From contig NZ_CP004021.1 in NCBI RefSeq assembly GCF_001021085.1, positions 1,014,001-1,078,000 on the forward strand: 64,000 nt of DNA, read 5' to 3'. The DNA is from Candidatus Liberibacter africanus PTSAPSY (GTDB lineage Bacteria > Pseudomonadota > Alphaproteobacteria > Rhizobiales > Rhizobiaceae). The first letter of the stretch is position 1; each line of letters starts with the position of its first letter. The notes under the pieces were generated by a model, which did no database searches, was not told the DNA's origin, and saw only the letters and a list, made by a program, of their open reading frames with translations. Positions 1 through 7,028 of this stretch are shown here, in pieces. Made by a program: the position numbers and the translations under genes.

Positions 1-768
1 TTATATAAGGTTTCTCCAGAAGAATCGGTTCGAATTCAAAATCTTATTGGATCTGATATACAGATGCAACTTGATGAATGTTTATCGCTACCTGCTGAGG
101 ATAAAGAGTTAAAACGTGCAATGGAATTATCATTGAGATGGGCTGAAAGATCCAGTGTAGCATTTGGTAATCAACCAGGGAAAGCTTTGTTTGGTATTGT
201 GCAAGGTGGTGATAATATTGATCTCCGTATTTTTTCTGCTGAGCGTTTGAAAGAATTAGATCTTAAAGGTTATGCTATTGGTGGTTTAGCAGTTGGTGAG
301 CCACAAGAAGTAATGTTGCGTATTTTATCAAATATTGTTCCTATATTACCCATTGAAAAACCACATTATTTGATGGGAGTTGGTACGCCAGATGATATCT
401 TAAAATCAGTAAGTTATGGGATAGATATGTTTGATTGTGTCATGCCTACTCGTGCTGGACGACATGGTTTGGCTTTTACTCGTTTTGGCAAAATAAATTT
501 GCGTAATGCAAGACATACCGATGATATGCGTCCTCTGGATGAAGAGTCACACTGTCCTGCATTACGTGATTATTCTCGCGCTTATTTACATCATCTTTTA
601 CGTGTTAATGAATCTTTGGCAGGGATGATTCTTTCTTGGGCAAATCTTTCTTACTATCAAGATCTTATGAAAGGGATAAGAAATTCTATTGCAGAAAATT
701 GTTTTGTAGATTTTACAATGCAAACACAAGAAAATTGGGAAAAAGGTGACATTCCGTCTATATCGTGA
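1..768 (+). CDS. tgt: tRNA-guanine transglycosylase, 3' part
   Basis: The reading frame is open from base 1, so the gene begins outside the window; 255 codons are visible. The enzyme exchanges guanine 34 of GUN-anticodon tRNAs for the queuosine precursor preQ1. Visible signatures are GSDIQMQLDEC near the left end, FGIVQGG, GYAIGGLAVGE, and MFDCVMPTRAGRHG, which carries the catalytic Asp, followed by INLRNARH. The usual C-terminal zinc site (three Cys and one His) is incomplete: the CxCxxC stretch reads SHCPAL, keeping one Cys, although the His of YLHHLLR remains. The protein ends at a normal family length. queC and queD of the same pathway lie at about 28 kb. Identity is very sure; the zinc-site loss may be lineage-wide rather than a defect. 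Confidence 0.97.
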   Translation, partial: LYKVSPEESVRIQNLIGSDIQMQLDECLSLPAEDKELKRAMELSLRWAERSSVAFGNQPGKALFGIVQGGDNIDLRIFSAERLKELDLKGYAIGGLAVGEPQEVMLRILSNIVPILPIEKPHYLMGVGTPDDILKSVSYGIDMFDCVMPTRAGRHGLAFTRFGKINLRNARHTDDMRPLDEESHCPALRDYSRAYLHHLLRVNESLAGMILSWANLSYYQDLMKGIRNSIAENCFVDFTMQTQENWEKGDIPSIS

Positions 769-810
769 TAAGCAACACAGACATGATATACCCTTAGTTC
801 AAATGATGTA

Positions 811-1098
811 CTATTTAACATTTTCTAAAAATACAAACGTTTGACACGGAAACCCCTCTGTCAAAATATCAACTTCACCCAAATCACAAGGTTTCACATT
901 TCTAATATCATCTTGAATTAAACGATGATTGAAATTTTCTTGATATGTAATGCATGCTTTTTTATTAATTTCATTAGCCCAAGATATTTTAAACCCTGCT
1001 TGTTTGAAAACTAATCCAATCCCTCCCATACCCGCAAATAATTCTCCAACGGTTAATTGGGAGTCTTTATTGCAATGTGATACGGGATAGCCTTTCAT
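811..1098 (-). pseudogene. C5-cytosine DNA methyltransferase remnant with internal deletion
   Basis: The 95-residue product starts like a Dcm-type methyltransferase: SAM-binding motif I (GELFAGMGGIGLVFKQAGF, about residues 18-36), an acidic SAM contact (WANEIN) and catalytic motif IV (GFPCQTF, about 82-88). Directly after PCQTF it reads VFLENVK and stops. ENVK is motif VI, normally some 35-40 residues further on, so the segment between motifs IV and VI is missing, and motifs VIII-X and the target-recognition domain are absent. An intact enzyme would be over 300 residues. A good RBS (AAGGA, 3 bases before ATG) remains, and the ORF begins 7 bases after the Panacea remnant, so the two were probably co-transcribed. 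Activity is very unlikely. Such solitary methyltransferases are common in prophages. Confidence 0.85.
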
Positions 1099-1104
1099 GA
1101 ATCC

Positions 1105-1606
1105 TTAATACTTTGTTTCATATTTTAGTATATCATCAACTGTTATGATTTTAACAAGGTCTTGTCTATCAGTAGCACCTATTTTGTACCACGCTCTTTC
1201 TTTTTCAGTTACTATTTTATATAGTTCATCCTCTGAATATTCTTTATATCGATTCCATATATCATCCATTATATCTATAATATTTTTATCGCAAATTTTA
1301 TGGTACATATCAAAAGCTAAATCCACGGGTAATCTAATTTTACCATCAAGATACTCTACTTCTGGATAAATATTATCAAAAAACTTTAACCTGTGGTAAA
1401 TGCCGGCAAATACCGAGCCATCCCTCCAAGCTTGTGGCTCTTCATCCAGCATCGCTTTTGTATTTAAAAACAATATTACAGTGAGTGAAATAGAGTAGCT
1501 TCTGTAATTTTAAATTTGTTAAGGGTAATTCGTCTTCTACCCCTTTATCTATGAAGAAATTCACGACTGCTAAACAAGAATAAGGAGGTTTATCATATAC
1601 AATTAT
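1105..1606 (-). pseudogene. Panacea-domain (DUF4065/SocA-like) antitoxin, frameshifted
   Basis: The family hallmark is split over two frames. The N-terminal part (bases about 1606 to 1470) reads YSCLAVVNFFIDKG and LTNLKLQKLLYFTHCNIV. The C-terminal part (1473 to 1105) reads LNTKAMLDEEPQAWRDGS and VFAGIYHRLKFF, ending in the charged alpha-helical half typical of the family. The frames join at a run of five T (plus-strand A-run 1466-1470), where removing one base restores a continuous alignment. The N-terminal frame has no ATG, GTG or TTG where the family starts; the codon at 1604-1606 is ATA, consistent with a lost ATG, though this is inference. Panacea proteins are antitoxins for diverse toxins and are frequent in prophages. 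It follows the 45-residue membrane ORF by about 20 bases. Confidence 0.8.
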
Positions 1607-1626
1607 TCCAGCTGTTCTTTTTTCTT

Positions 1627-1764
1627 CTATTGCTTTTTAGTTTCTTGGGCTTCTTCCCTGATCTCTTTGAGATGTTTTTCGATATCTTTTTCGCGATTTT
1701 CGAGAATACGAATTAGGATTTTTAGGAACTTAGTAATATAATCTATAATCGTCCATATTGTCAT
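1627..1764 (-). CDS. Small membrane-type protein, 45 residues
   Basis: This ORF is below the usual length cut-off. It starts at ATG with AAGGA 8 bases upstream, one base after the TAA of the preceding 72-codon ORF. The product has a hydrophobic first half (MTIWTIIDYITKFLKILIRI) and a charged, probably helical second half (ENREKDIEKHLKEIREE). It sits just upstream of the Panacea antitoxin remnant. Panacea antitoxins pair with an adjacent toxin, and some known partners are small membrane proteins, so a toxin role is possible; this is inference from position and shape only. It could equally be a phage holin-like or structural peptide. Unlike its neighbours it shows no stop or frameshift. No homologue is recognised. 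Confidence 0.5.
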   Translation of the reverse strand: MTIWTIIDYITKFLKILIRILENREKDIEKHLKEIREEAQETKKQ

Positions 1765-1765
1765 A

Positions 1766-1984
1766 TTATCGATCCTTATTCTTTTTATTTATTAAAATAA
1801 GATAATCTATATAAGACCTCATATTTGCTCTTCTACCCATATTACAAGCCAACTTATAAGTATTTCTACTATAATCAATTATTTTCGAATTTTTTCTTCT
1901 GAACGTAACATAAGCCATATAAGATCTAACATCTGACGATCTTCCGCTCATAATGTAATAACTAATAAATCTATTGCAAAGCAA
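1766..1984 (-). CDS. Hypothetical protein with internal repeat
   Basis: The ORF of 72 codons opens with TTG; the first ATG is codon 12. I do not recognise it. The product is basic and Tyr-rich and contains two similar segments: GRSSDVRSYMAYVTFRRKN near residues 14-32 and GRRANMRSYIDYLILINKK near 50-68, sharing GR-x(4)-RSY-x-x-Y. This looks like an internal duplication. The stop codon lies one base before the ATG of the 45-residue ORF, and that ORF's RBS lies inside this one, which suggests a shared transcript. Every recognisable gene around it is broken, so it may itself be the tail of a larger gene; the sequence upstream in frame ends at a stop. Moderate to low support as a real gene. Confidence 0.35.
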   Translation of the reverse strand: MLCNRFISYYIMSGRSSDVRSYMAYVTFRRKNSKIIDYSRNTYKLACNMGRRANMRSYIDYLILINKKNKDR

Positions 1985-2087
1985 AAGGACATAGGTTTTC
2001 TATAAACTCTTAAACATTGTTAGTTTTCTTTTTTGATTTATGAATTTTCTGTATCGCTAAAAGAGATATACTTGCAAATCTCAATAA

Positions 2088-2608
2088 CTATCTTGAATCT
2101 TTTACATTTTTCATAAACTTACGGTCTACTACTTTATGAAGAGAACATAAATTTTTCATTATTTGATCAGTTGCCAATAAAGTGAGCGACGCCCCTACAA
2201 GAAGACCCATATGAGGATTTCTTGGATCTGACTTTTTCCTTATTTCTTCGATAAAATTCTCATTATAAATATAAAAGATAAGACACCCAAAAAGGAAAAT
2301 ACGCTTAATGCTAATGTTGCCATCAAAAAGTTATCTTGCGTGTTAATTTTTTTATTTATTTCCTGTTTATTTTCATAAAGTATTTTATCTAGCTATGACC
2401 TAGTTTCATCTAGCTCAGACCTAAATTGATGTTTTTATTTCATGTAATACAAAGGGGGAATGCCCAAGATATCCTCAATAGACTCTTTTGAATCAACTGT
2501 ATTCTCGAGTTCACGTTGTCTTCTTTCGAGTATATATTGGTTATTTCCGATTCCATCTTGTCTTTGTTCGAGTGTATTTTGTCTGTATTCGAGGTCATAA
2601 ACACCCAT
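2088..2608 (-). pseudogene. Coiled-coil/two-helix membrane protein, broken copy A
   Basis: Read from ATG at 2608, the frame gives MGVYDLEYRQNTLEQRQ and further RQ/EL-rich coiled coil, meets TAA (2435-2437), continues as HQFRSELDETRS, meets TAG (2393-2395), and continues LDKILYENKQEINKK then a membrane helix (FLMATLALSVFSFLGVLSF). A frameshift near 2265 then leads to NENFIEEIRKKSDPRNPH and a second hydrophobic stretch (MGLLVGASLTLLAT), ending at TAG 2088-2090. The continuity of coiled coil and membrane helix across the stops shows that this was one gene of about 170 codons. Its N-terminus resembles that of the next gene (MNKIIYDIEQRQNIIE), suggesting a tandem duplication. Function unknown; prophage or conflict-system origin is a guess from the neighbours. 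Confidence 0.6.
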
Positions 2609-2627
2609 AATTAGGTGTAGACCTATT

Positions 2628-2920
2628 TTATATACTAATAAAATAGACAACCAAATGTAACCATACGACTGATATTAAAATCGCTATCAACCATTTCCTT
2701 TGCATGCCAAAGAGTCTATGCAAGTTCGACATCATTTCAGATCTATTTTTACTAAATATTTTACGCATGTCCGATCTATGTTCATAAAATATTGTAATCA
2801 TTTCTTTATGAAATATAGCGTTTTCTACACGGAAATTTGCAAAACATTCACGATAGCTTGATCAACTTTATGTTCGATTATATTTTGTCTTTGTTCGATG
2901 TCATAAATTATTTTATTCAT
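2628..2920 (-). pseudogene. Coiled-coil/membrane protein, broken copy B
   Basis: From ATG at 2920 the product begins MNKIIYDIEQRQNIIEHK then VDQAI and runs out of frame near 2845-2855. The next frame continues RVENAIFHKEMITIFYEH, RSDMRKIFSKNRSEMMSN, and ends with one C-terminal membrane helix (WLIAILISVVWLHLVVYF) before TAA at 2628-2630. One indel explains the break. The architecture (heptad-rich coiled coil, then membrane anchor) and the opening residues match copy A immediately downstream, whose ATG is 20 bases after this stop. No specific family is recognised. Both copies lie on the same strand as, and just after, the SLATT remnant. Confidence 0.55.
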
Positions 2921-2970
2921 CGTTCATTGATATACGCATTCCACTCATTATTAGTTTCCTTTAGTTATTT

Positions 2971-3884
2971 TTATGCCACGTTTATTCGTACAGCCCATAT
3001 TTTTATTCCAGCCCATACTGTATGTTTCCTAGAAAAAAAAGCAGATTCAGATTTTAAAACCCAATTAGAAAACTGATATTCGCTTTCTATCTTGTAACTT
3101 TCAGCTAGCATCCTTTCTAACTCACGAGCTGTTAAAATATAGGGTAGCGATAACTCATTGTATGTTTTCATGCTAATCAAGCCAAAGATGGATGCTAAAC
3201 TTGTAGCAATGATAGGTGAGAATGCGGCAATGCCAATATGACAATATTTCTCTGCAAGCCCTAAAAAAATCAACAAAATCATGAGAACCTTAGATATACA
3301 ACGCCACTTTTTAAGATTATAGATGTGAAAGTCCGCTCCCATATTATTCAAAAAAATCTGATCTTTCACTCTATAATCTACGTATATATTTTTACGACGT
3401 TACCAAGGCAAAACTTGATAATTTTTCACATCACGCAAAATATAAGATATATTATGTTTTTCAACCTCTTTTTTGTCGCCTACTATATCGATTAAATGAC
3501 CTTTTAGCTTATCCTCATCTATTCTATCCTCATCTATACGATAACCTTTAACTCCCATATAGAATTCCACATTTTAGATTTCAAAGATTCAGCTATAGTT
3601 CTACTCATATACCAACGCTTTTCAGCTTTGTAAGGAGACTTAAGGTTTTCTAATAGTGTCCAAACACCATAAATAGGGGTAGATAACACAAGAGTTCCCA
3701 AATAAACCCCCAATAAATCTCCCAAAAAACCCCACAATAAAGAAGAAATAACCAATACAATAATACATTCAATAAACAGCTCGTATTGTAATTTAATATA
3801 ACGTAAAACCTCATTTCCGCTGTCAATTGCATTTTGATTGTATTCATCATAAATCTTAGGGAAGACTACTTGATTATTAGACAT
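2971..3884 (-). pseudogene. Tandem SLATT-domain membrane protein (SLATT_3 + SLATT_1/DUF4231), broken
   Basis: A gene of about 305 codons is reconstructed from two ORFs. It starts at ATG 3884 with RBS AGGTGG. The first domain has two membrane helices (about residues 40-80) and the helix RWYMSRTIAESLKSKMWN. One missing T near 3562-3567 shifts the frame; the other frame continues FYMGVKGYRIDED, the usual MGxxPY end of SLATT_3. TAA at 3400-3402 interrupts the linker. The second domain follows: YVDYRVKDQIFLNNMGADFH, two membrane helices, and the C-terminal helix LKSESAFFSRKHTVWAG typical of SLATT_1/DUF4231. SLATT proteins are predicted membrane effectors of nucleotide- or SLOG-linked anti-phage systems; no sensor gene is seen here. 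As read, no full-length product can form. Confidence 0.75.
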
Positions 3885-3935
3885 AAAAACCACCTAAAGT
3901 TTAAATCTTTTTTTCTTATTATATCAAGAATATCA

Positions 3936-4166
3936 TTAATTAATTTGTCTTATAGCTTTTTCAGAATTATCAATAACATCTAAACGAAGCTTACATTCAT
4001 TAAGATGATCGTGGGCGTAATAAAGAACCTTAATCTCACCCTTGAAATGAAACCATTTAAGGTAATGCGTAGCACTCTTTATTTTTTCGTCTATATTACC
4101 CGTAAAAGCATATAGTAAGTCCCGTAAAAAATAAAATAAGTCTTTTATTAAATGATAAAAAACCAA
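3936..4166 (-). CDS. Hypothetical ORF upstream of SLATT remnant
   Basis: An open frame of 77 codons begins at TTG, two codons after an in-frame stop, and ends 51 bases before the SLATT start on the same strand. No ATG is present near the start and no clear RBS is seen. The product is mixed alpha-helical with aromatic N-terminal residues (FYHLIKDLFYFLRDLLY) and a charged C-terminal half. I do not recognise it. Given its position it could be the 3' remnant of a gene that preceded the SLATT protein, for example a sensor of the same system, but nothing in the sequence proves that. It may also be non-coding. Confidence 0.25.
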   Translation of the reverse strand: MVFYHLIKDLFYFLRDLLYAFTGNIDEKIKSATHYLKWFHFKGEIKVLYYAHDHLNECKLRLDVIDNSEKAIRQIN

Positions 4167-4203
4167 AAATTATAGACTGTACAAATGTAATAAATAACGT
4201 TGA

Positions 4204-4779
4204 TGGGGATATTATTTAGCTTACGCAACCCGAGTACCTTCAGTCGCACAGGTTAAAATAGATGGAAAAGTTATAATTACTAAAATTAATGCTTCATCTA
4301 TAATTCGTATTATAAAACCTACCGTTTGTGAATCTGGTGCTAGTGTGTTTGGTTAGGAAGAATATATTTCAAGGAAATAATGGTCTTTGTGATGCTTTAG
4401 CTGAATTTTAAGTAATGATATTCTCGCCGAAGTGGAAGTGGAAGCGGAAGTTGTTGGAGGTGCTTTTGGCGCAAACACTGTTGGGTCTGTTTCATTGCCA
4501 AAGACAAAGAACTTTGATCAGAGTATGATCATTCCTATTGATTATAAATCATCATCATCTTCCACAATTTATATTGCGGATAAGAAGATTATCTATGCAT
4601 ATTCCACTCTGCTTAAAGATGGTGTTAATATAGGTTCCTCTGAAGTGTTTTTATCTCTTACAAGTAGAGCTTATGTAAGTTTGTTTGAATGTATTGAGTT
4701 TATCTTATTAATAGCTATTGCGTTATTTATTTTTTGCATATTCGTGCAATATTGTCGGTCCAAAAACGCTTTCAAATGA
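4204..4779 (+). pseudogene. Hypothetical protein, apparently frameshifted, with C-terminal membrane helix
   Basis: Three successive plus-strand reading frames look coding. 4204-4354 gives AYATRVPSVAQVKIDGKV then IITKINASSIIRIIKP and stops. A second frame contains FQGNNGLCDALAEF. A third, from about 4414, gives VEVEAEVVGGAFGANTVG, a Ser-rich beta-type middle and a C-terminal hydrophobic helix (FILLIAIALFIFCIFV) before the stop at 4779. The last 57 bases overlap the 3' end of lipB on the other strand. No RBS or start is seen for the longest ORF. I recognise no family. The reading as one decayed gene is inference; the three segments could be unrelated. Confidence 0.3.
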
Positions 4780-5463
4780 CTGGCGAATTAGTGTATCTAT
4801 GTATTCCATTGAGTAATGATAACCAAGTTTCTTGAGACTTGTTACGCCATGTTGATTAATGCTGCAAGGAATAATTCCAGTATAGTGGTTTAGATTTGGA
4901 GAAACATTTAACGAAAATCCGTGAAATGATATCCATTTACGTATTCGTATTCCAATGGCGGCAATTTTTTCTTCAATTGATATCTGTTGATTATTTAGTA
5001 TTATATTTGGTTGAATTATCCAAATTCCAACACGATCTTCACGTCTTTCACCAACTATACCTAATTTGTCGAGAGTACGTATGATAACTTCTTCAATAGC
5101 AGCAATAAAACAACGTAAATCTTTGCGACGTTTTTCAAGGTTAAGCATGATATAAACAACACGCTGTCCTGGTCCGTGATAGGTATATCCACCACCACGT
5201 CCTGTAGAATAAACAGGGAAACGTTTGGGGGTTAATAAGTCATGGGAATTAGCGCTAGTTCCACCGGTATAGAGAGGAGGATGCTCTAGAAGCCAAACCA
5301 GATCTTCTGCATTTCCTGAAGAGATGCGTTGCACCTCACTCTCCATAATTATCTGAGATTCTTCATAAGAAACAGGATAATGCGTCACCCACCAACGAAT
5401 GGGAGGCATGTTTTTCATATGAAATACTGAGATATCGAGAGTATTTCTTGACAACAATTTCAT
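4723..5463 (-). CDS. lipB: Octanoyl-[acyl-carrier-protein]:protein N-octanoyltransferase
   Basis: LipB moves octanoate from acyl carrier protein to the lipoyl-domain lysine of E2 and GcvH proteins; LipA then adds sulfur. Signatures are LEHPPLYTGGTS, the core GRGGGYTYHGPGQ, KIAAIGIRIRKWISFHGF (Lys of the active site) and GIIPCSI with the acyl-accepting Cys. The length, 246 residues, fits the family. I keep the ATG at 5463; an alternative ATG at 5418 would give a start closer to the conserved domain, but it has no better RBS. A likely substrate, SucB, is encoded at 47.6 kb. The gene starts 14 bases after tRNA-Leu on the same strand, so read-through from the tRNA promoter is possible. Confidence 0.95.
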   Translation of the reverse strand: MKLLSRNTLDISVFHMKNMPPIRWWVTHYPVSYEESQIIMESEVQRISSGNAEDLVWLLEHPPLYTGGTSANSHDLLTPKRFPVYSTGRGGGYTYHGPGQRVVYIMLNLEKRRKDLRCFIAAIEEVIIRTLDKLGIVGERREDRVGIWIIQPNIILNNQQISIEEKIAAIGIRIRKWISFHGFSLNVSPNLNHYTGIIPCSINQHGVTSLKKLGYHYSMEYIDTLIRQSFESVFGPTILHEYAKNK

Positions 5464-5477
5464 AAAAAGGCCATTTT

Positions 5478-5562
5478 TGGTGCGGTCGAGAAGACTCGAA
5501 CTTCCACAGGTTTCCCTACAGCGACCTCAACGCTGCGCGTATACCAATTCCGCCACGACCGC
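5478..5562 (-). tRNA. tRNA-Leu (anticodon GAG)
   Basis: The 85-base gene folds as a class II tRNA. The acceptor stem GCGGTCG pairs with CGACCGC, followed by discriminator A and an encoded CCA. The D-arm carries the GG of AATTGGTA, the anticodon stem CAGCG/CGCTG holds the loop TTGAGGT with anticodon GAG, a long variable arm is present, and the T-arm loop contains GTTCGAGTC. It reads CUC and CUU leucine codons. It precedes lipB on the same strand. The decayed island lies on the far side of lipB, so I see no direct sign that this tRNA served as its attachment site. Confidence 0.96.
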
Positions 5563-6189
5563 TTTTTTACTTATCAGATTTAACTAACAGAAGATGTATT
5601 TTCGCACAAGACAGTATAATAGATAATTTTTTATAATTCCTTATTGAAAAATTTGCCATTATTAACATGTGTTCAAATTATTTATAAAAAAATATTAAGA
5701 ATAGAAATTCCTATTTCTCAATAATCCACATAACCACTTACATCATATTACTATTAGATAACAAGGTTTATTTTATGTGTTTTTTTATTTTTACCATATT
5801 TTTCTATTCATACCCCCAATAAAAAATAAAACAATTGAACAATGTGGAGTAAGTCGTTATAAAGTACGTACGAACTGTTAAACAGCAGTTTAAAATTTTA
5901 CATATGACTAATAAAAATATCAGTTCATTACTTAAAGATATTTGATACAACAACGGATTATAACAGATACAGTATATACTTTTCCCATAATATAAAAAAA
6001 TAATTTCAAATAATGATCTATTTTTATTATATAGGGTTGCGTTTATGTAAAATTGTTATTTTTTGCGGATATATTTTTGGTTTTTATAAAGTTATATTAT
6101 ATGAAAAATTTTCTATCTACATAAATTTGCTATCAATACTGTGATTTTTATAATGTTATTAATAATATTTATTGCGAGAGATTTATGAT
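5563..6189. other. AT-rich intergenic region
   Basis: About 630 bases between tRNA-Leu and the next rightward gene. I see short ORFs only, no tRNA or repeat, and no convincing decayed gene. It must hold the promoter of the leftward tRNA/lipB unit and probably that of the rightward hypothetical gene, but no -35/-10 pair stands out from the AT-rich background. Confidence 0.5.
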
Positions 6190-6891
6190 ATGATCAATGT
6201 TAAATATAGGATTATGCTCATCCTTATATTATTTATGGGTGCTATTTTACTTTCTTATTTTGTTTATCAAAAAGTTTTTTCTTCACAAGATCGTATTTTC
6301 CCGTTTTCTGAAAAAAGTGTATGGGAGTTTAAATATGATACTTCATATAAAGAATGTAACGAGAATAACCAGGATACGAAGATTTGTCTCATCGATCTTA
6401 TTAAAAGAACGGGAGGAAGAAAAGAGGCAGTTCAAGCTGCTGAATATTTAACAATGGAAGAGGGAGTATATGCATACGTATCTTCGTATCGTAAAGAAGG
6501 TTTAATTGGTGTTTTAGAGGTTGAATATCCCAATAGAGCTAATGCAACGTCAGAAAGTTTTCTTATTCCTCCTATAGGCAATATCCGCGTTCGTGTTGAT
6601 GATTCTATAAATGATTTTTTTGATAATTATTCTTCTGTTGTAAAGGATTCTTTATTGAAGAATCAAAAGATTTATCCCTTTGGTCCAGGATGGTTTATGC
6701 AAAGCAATCGCAAGGATAAATATATAGAACTAATTTTTTACTATCCTTTAAGAAAGTGTCATGCTTGTGAGGACATTGCTTTTTTTGATATTGCATATCG
6801 ATTCACGCTTGAAGGTATGTATATTGGAAGAGAAGTATCTGGCATACGCGATAATAGTTCAAAAAATGATCATTTTTTATTTATAGTATAA
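6190..6891 (+). CDS. Hypothetical membrane-anchored or secreted protein
   Basis: The product has 233 residues from ATG at 6190; an in-frame TTG 18 bases upstream is less likely. A short basic N-terminus is followed by one hydrophobic helix (IMLILILFMGAILLSYFV), giving either a signal anchor with the rest outside the cytoplasm or an uncleaved Sec signal; there is no clear AxA cleavage site. The remainder is a mixed alpha/beta domain of about 200 residues with two Cys pairs (one near residues 50-65; one in KCHACED near 199-203) that could form disulfides in the periplasm. No family is recognised. It stands alone between two long gaps. In a reduced intracellular genome such a protein is a reasonable surface or export candidate, but that is inference. 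Confidence 0.75.
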   Translation: MINVKYRIMLILILFMGAILLSYFVYQKVFSSQDRIFPFSEKSVWEFKYDTSYKECNENNQDTKICLIDLIKRTGGRKEAVQAAEYLTMEEGVYAYVSSYRKEGLIGVLEVEYPNRANATSESFLIPPIGNIRVRVDDSINDFFDNYSSVVKDSLLKNQKIYPFGPGWFMQSNRKDKYIELIFYYPLRKCHACEDIAFFDIAYRFTLEGMYIGREVSGIRDNSSKNDHFLFIV

Positions 6892-6955
6892 AATATTAAC
6901 GTATTGTATCGGACTATTTCTATAGTAGATGGTTTGTGTTAATGAAATATCATTT

Positions 6956-7028
6956 AATTTATAAGCGATGGAATAGACGTGGAAGTAAATATAATTTATA
7001 AGCGATGGAATATACCTGAGAGTAAATA
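6956..7028. repeat. Imperfect 37-bp tandem repeat
   Basis: AATTTATAAGCGATGGAATA occurs at 6956-6975 and again at 6993-7012, and the following bases (ending in GAGTAAAT or GAAGTAAAT) also correspond, so the unit is about 37 bp in two copies. It lies in a 677-base gap (6892-7568) in which I find no gene; the ORFs inside are under 25 codons. The first copy would encode a short Arg-rich peptide after ATG at 6942, without RBS. It may be a trace of a decayed gene. Confidence 0.6.

Noticed and set aside
2837..3076. 79-residue plus-strand ORF
   Set aside because: It lies antisense to the better supported SLATT and coiled-coil remnants and has no RBS or recognisable family.
3650..3850. 66-residue hydrophobic minus-strand ORF
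   Set aside because: It is a second-frame reading of the SLATT membrane segment, hydrophobic because AT-rich codons of the real frame read as such in this one.
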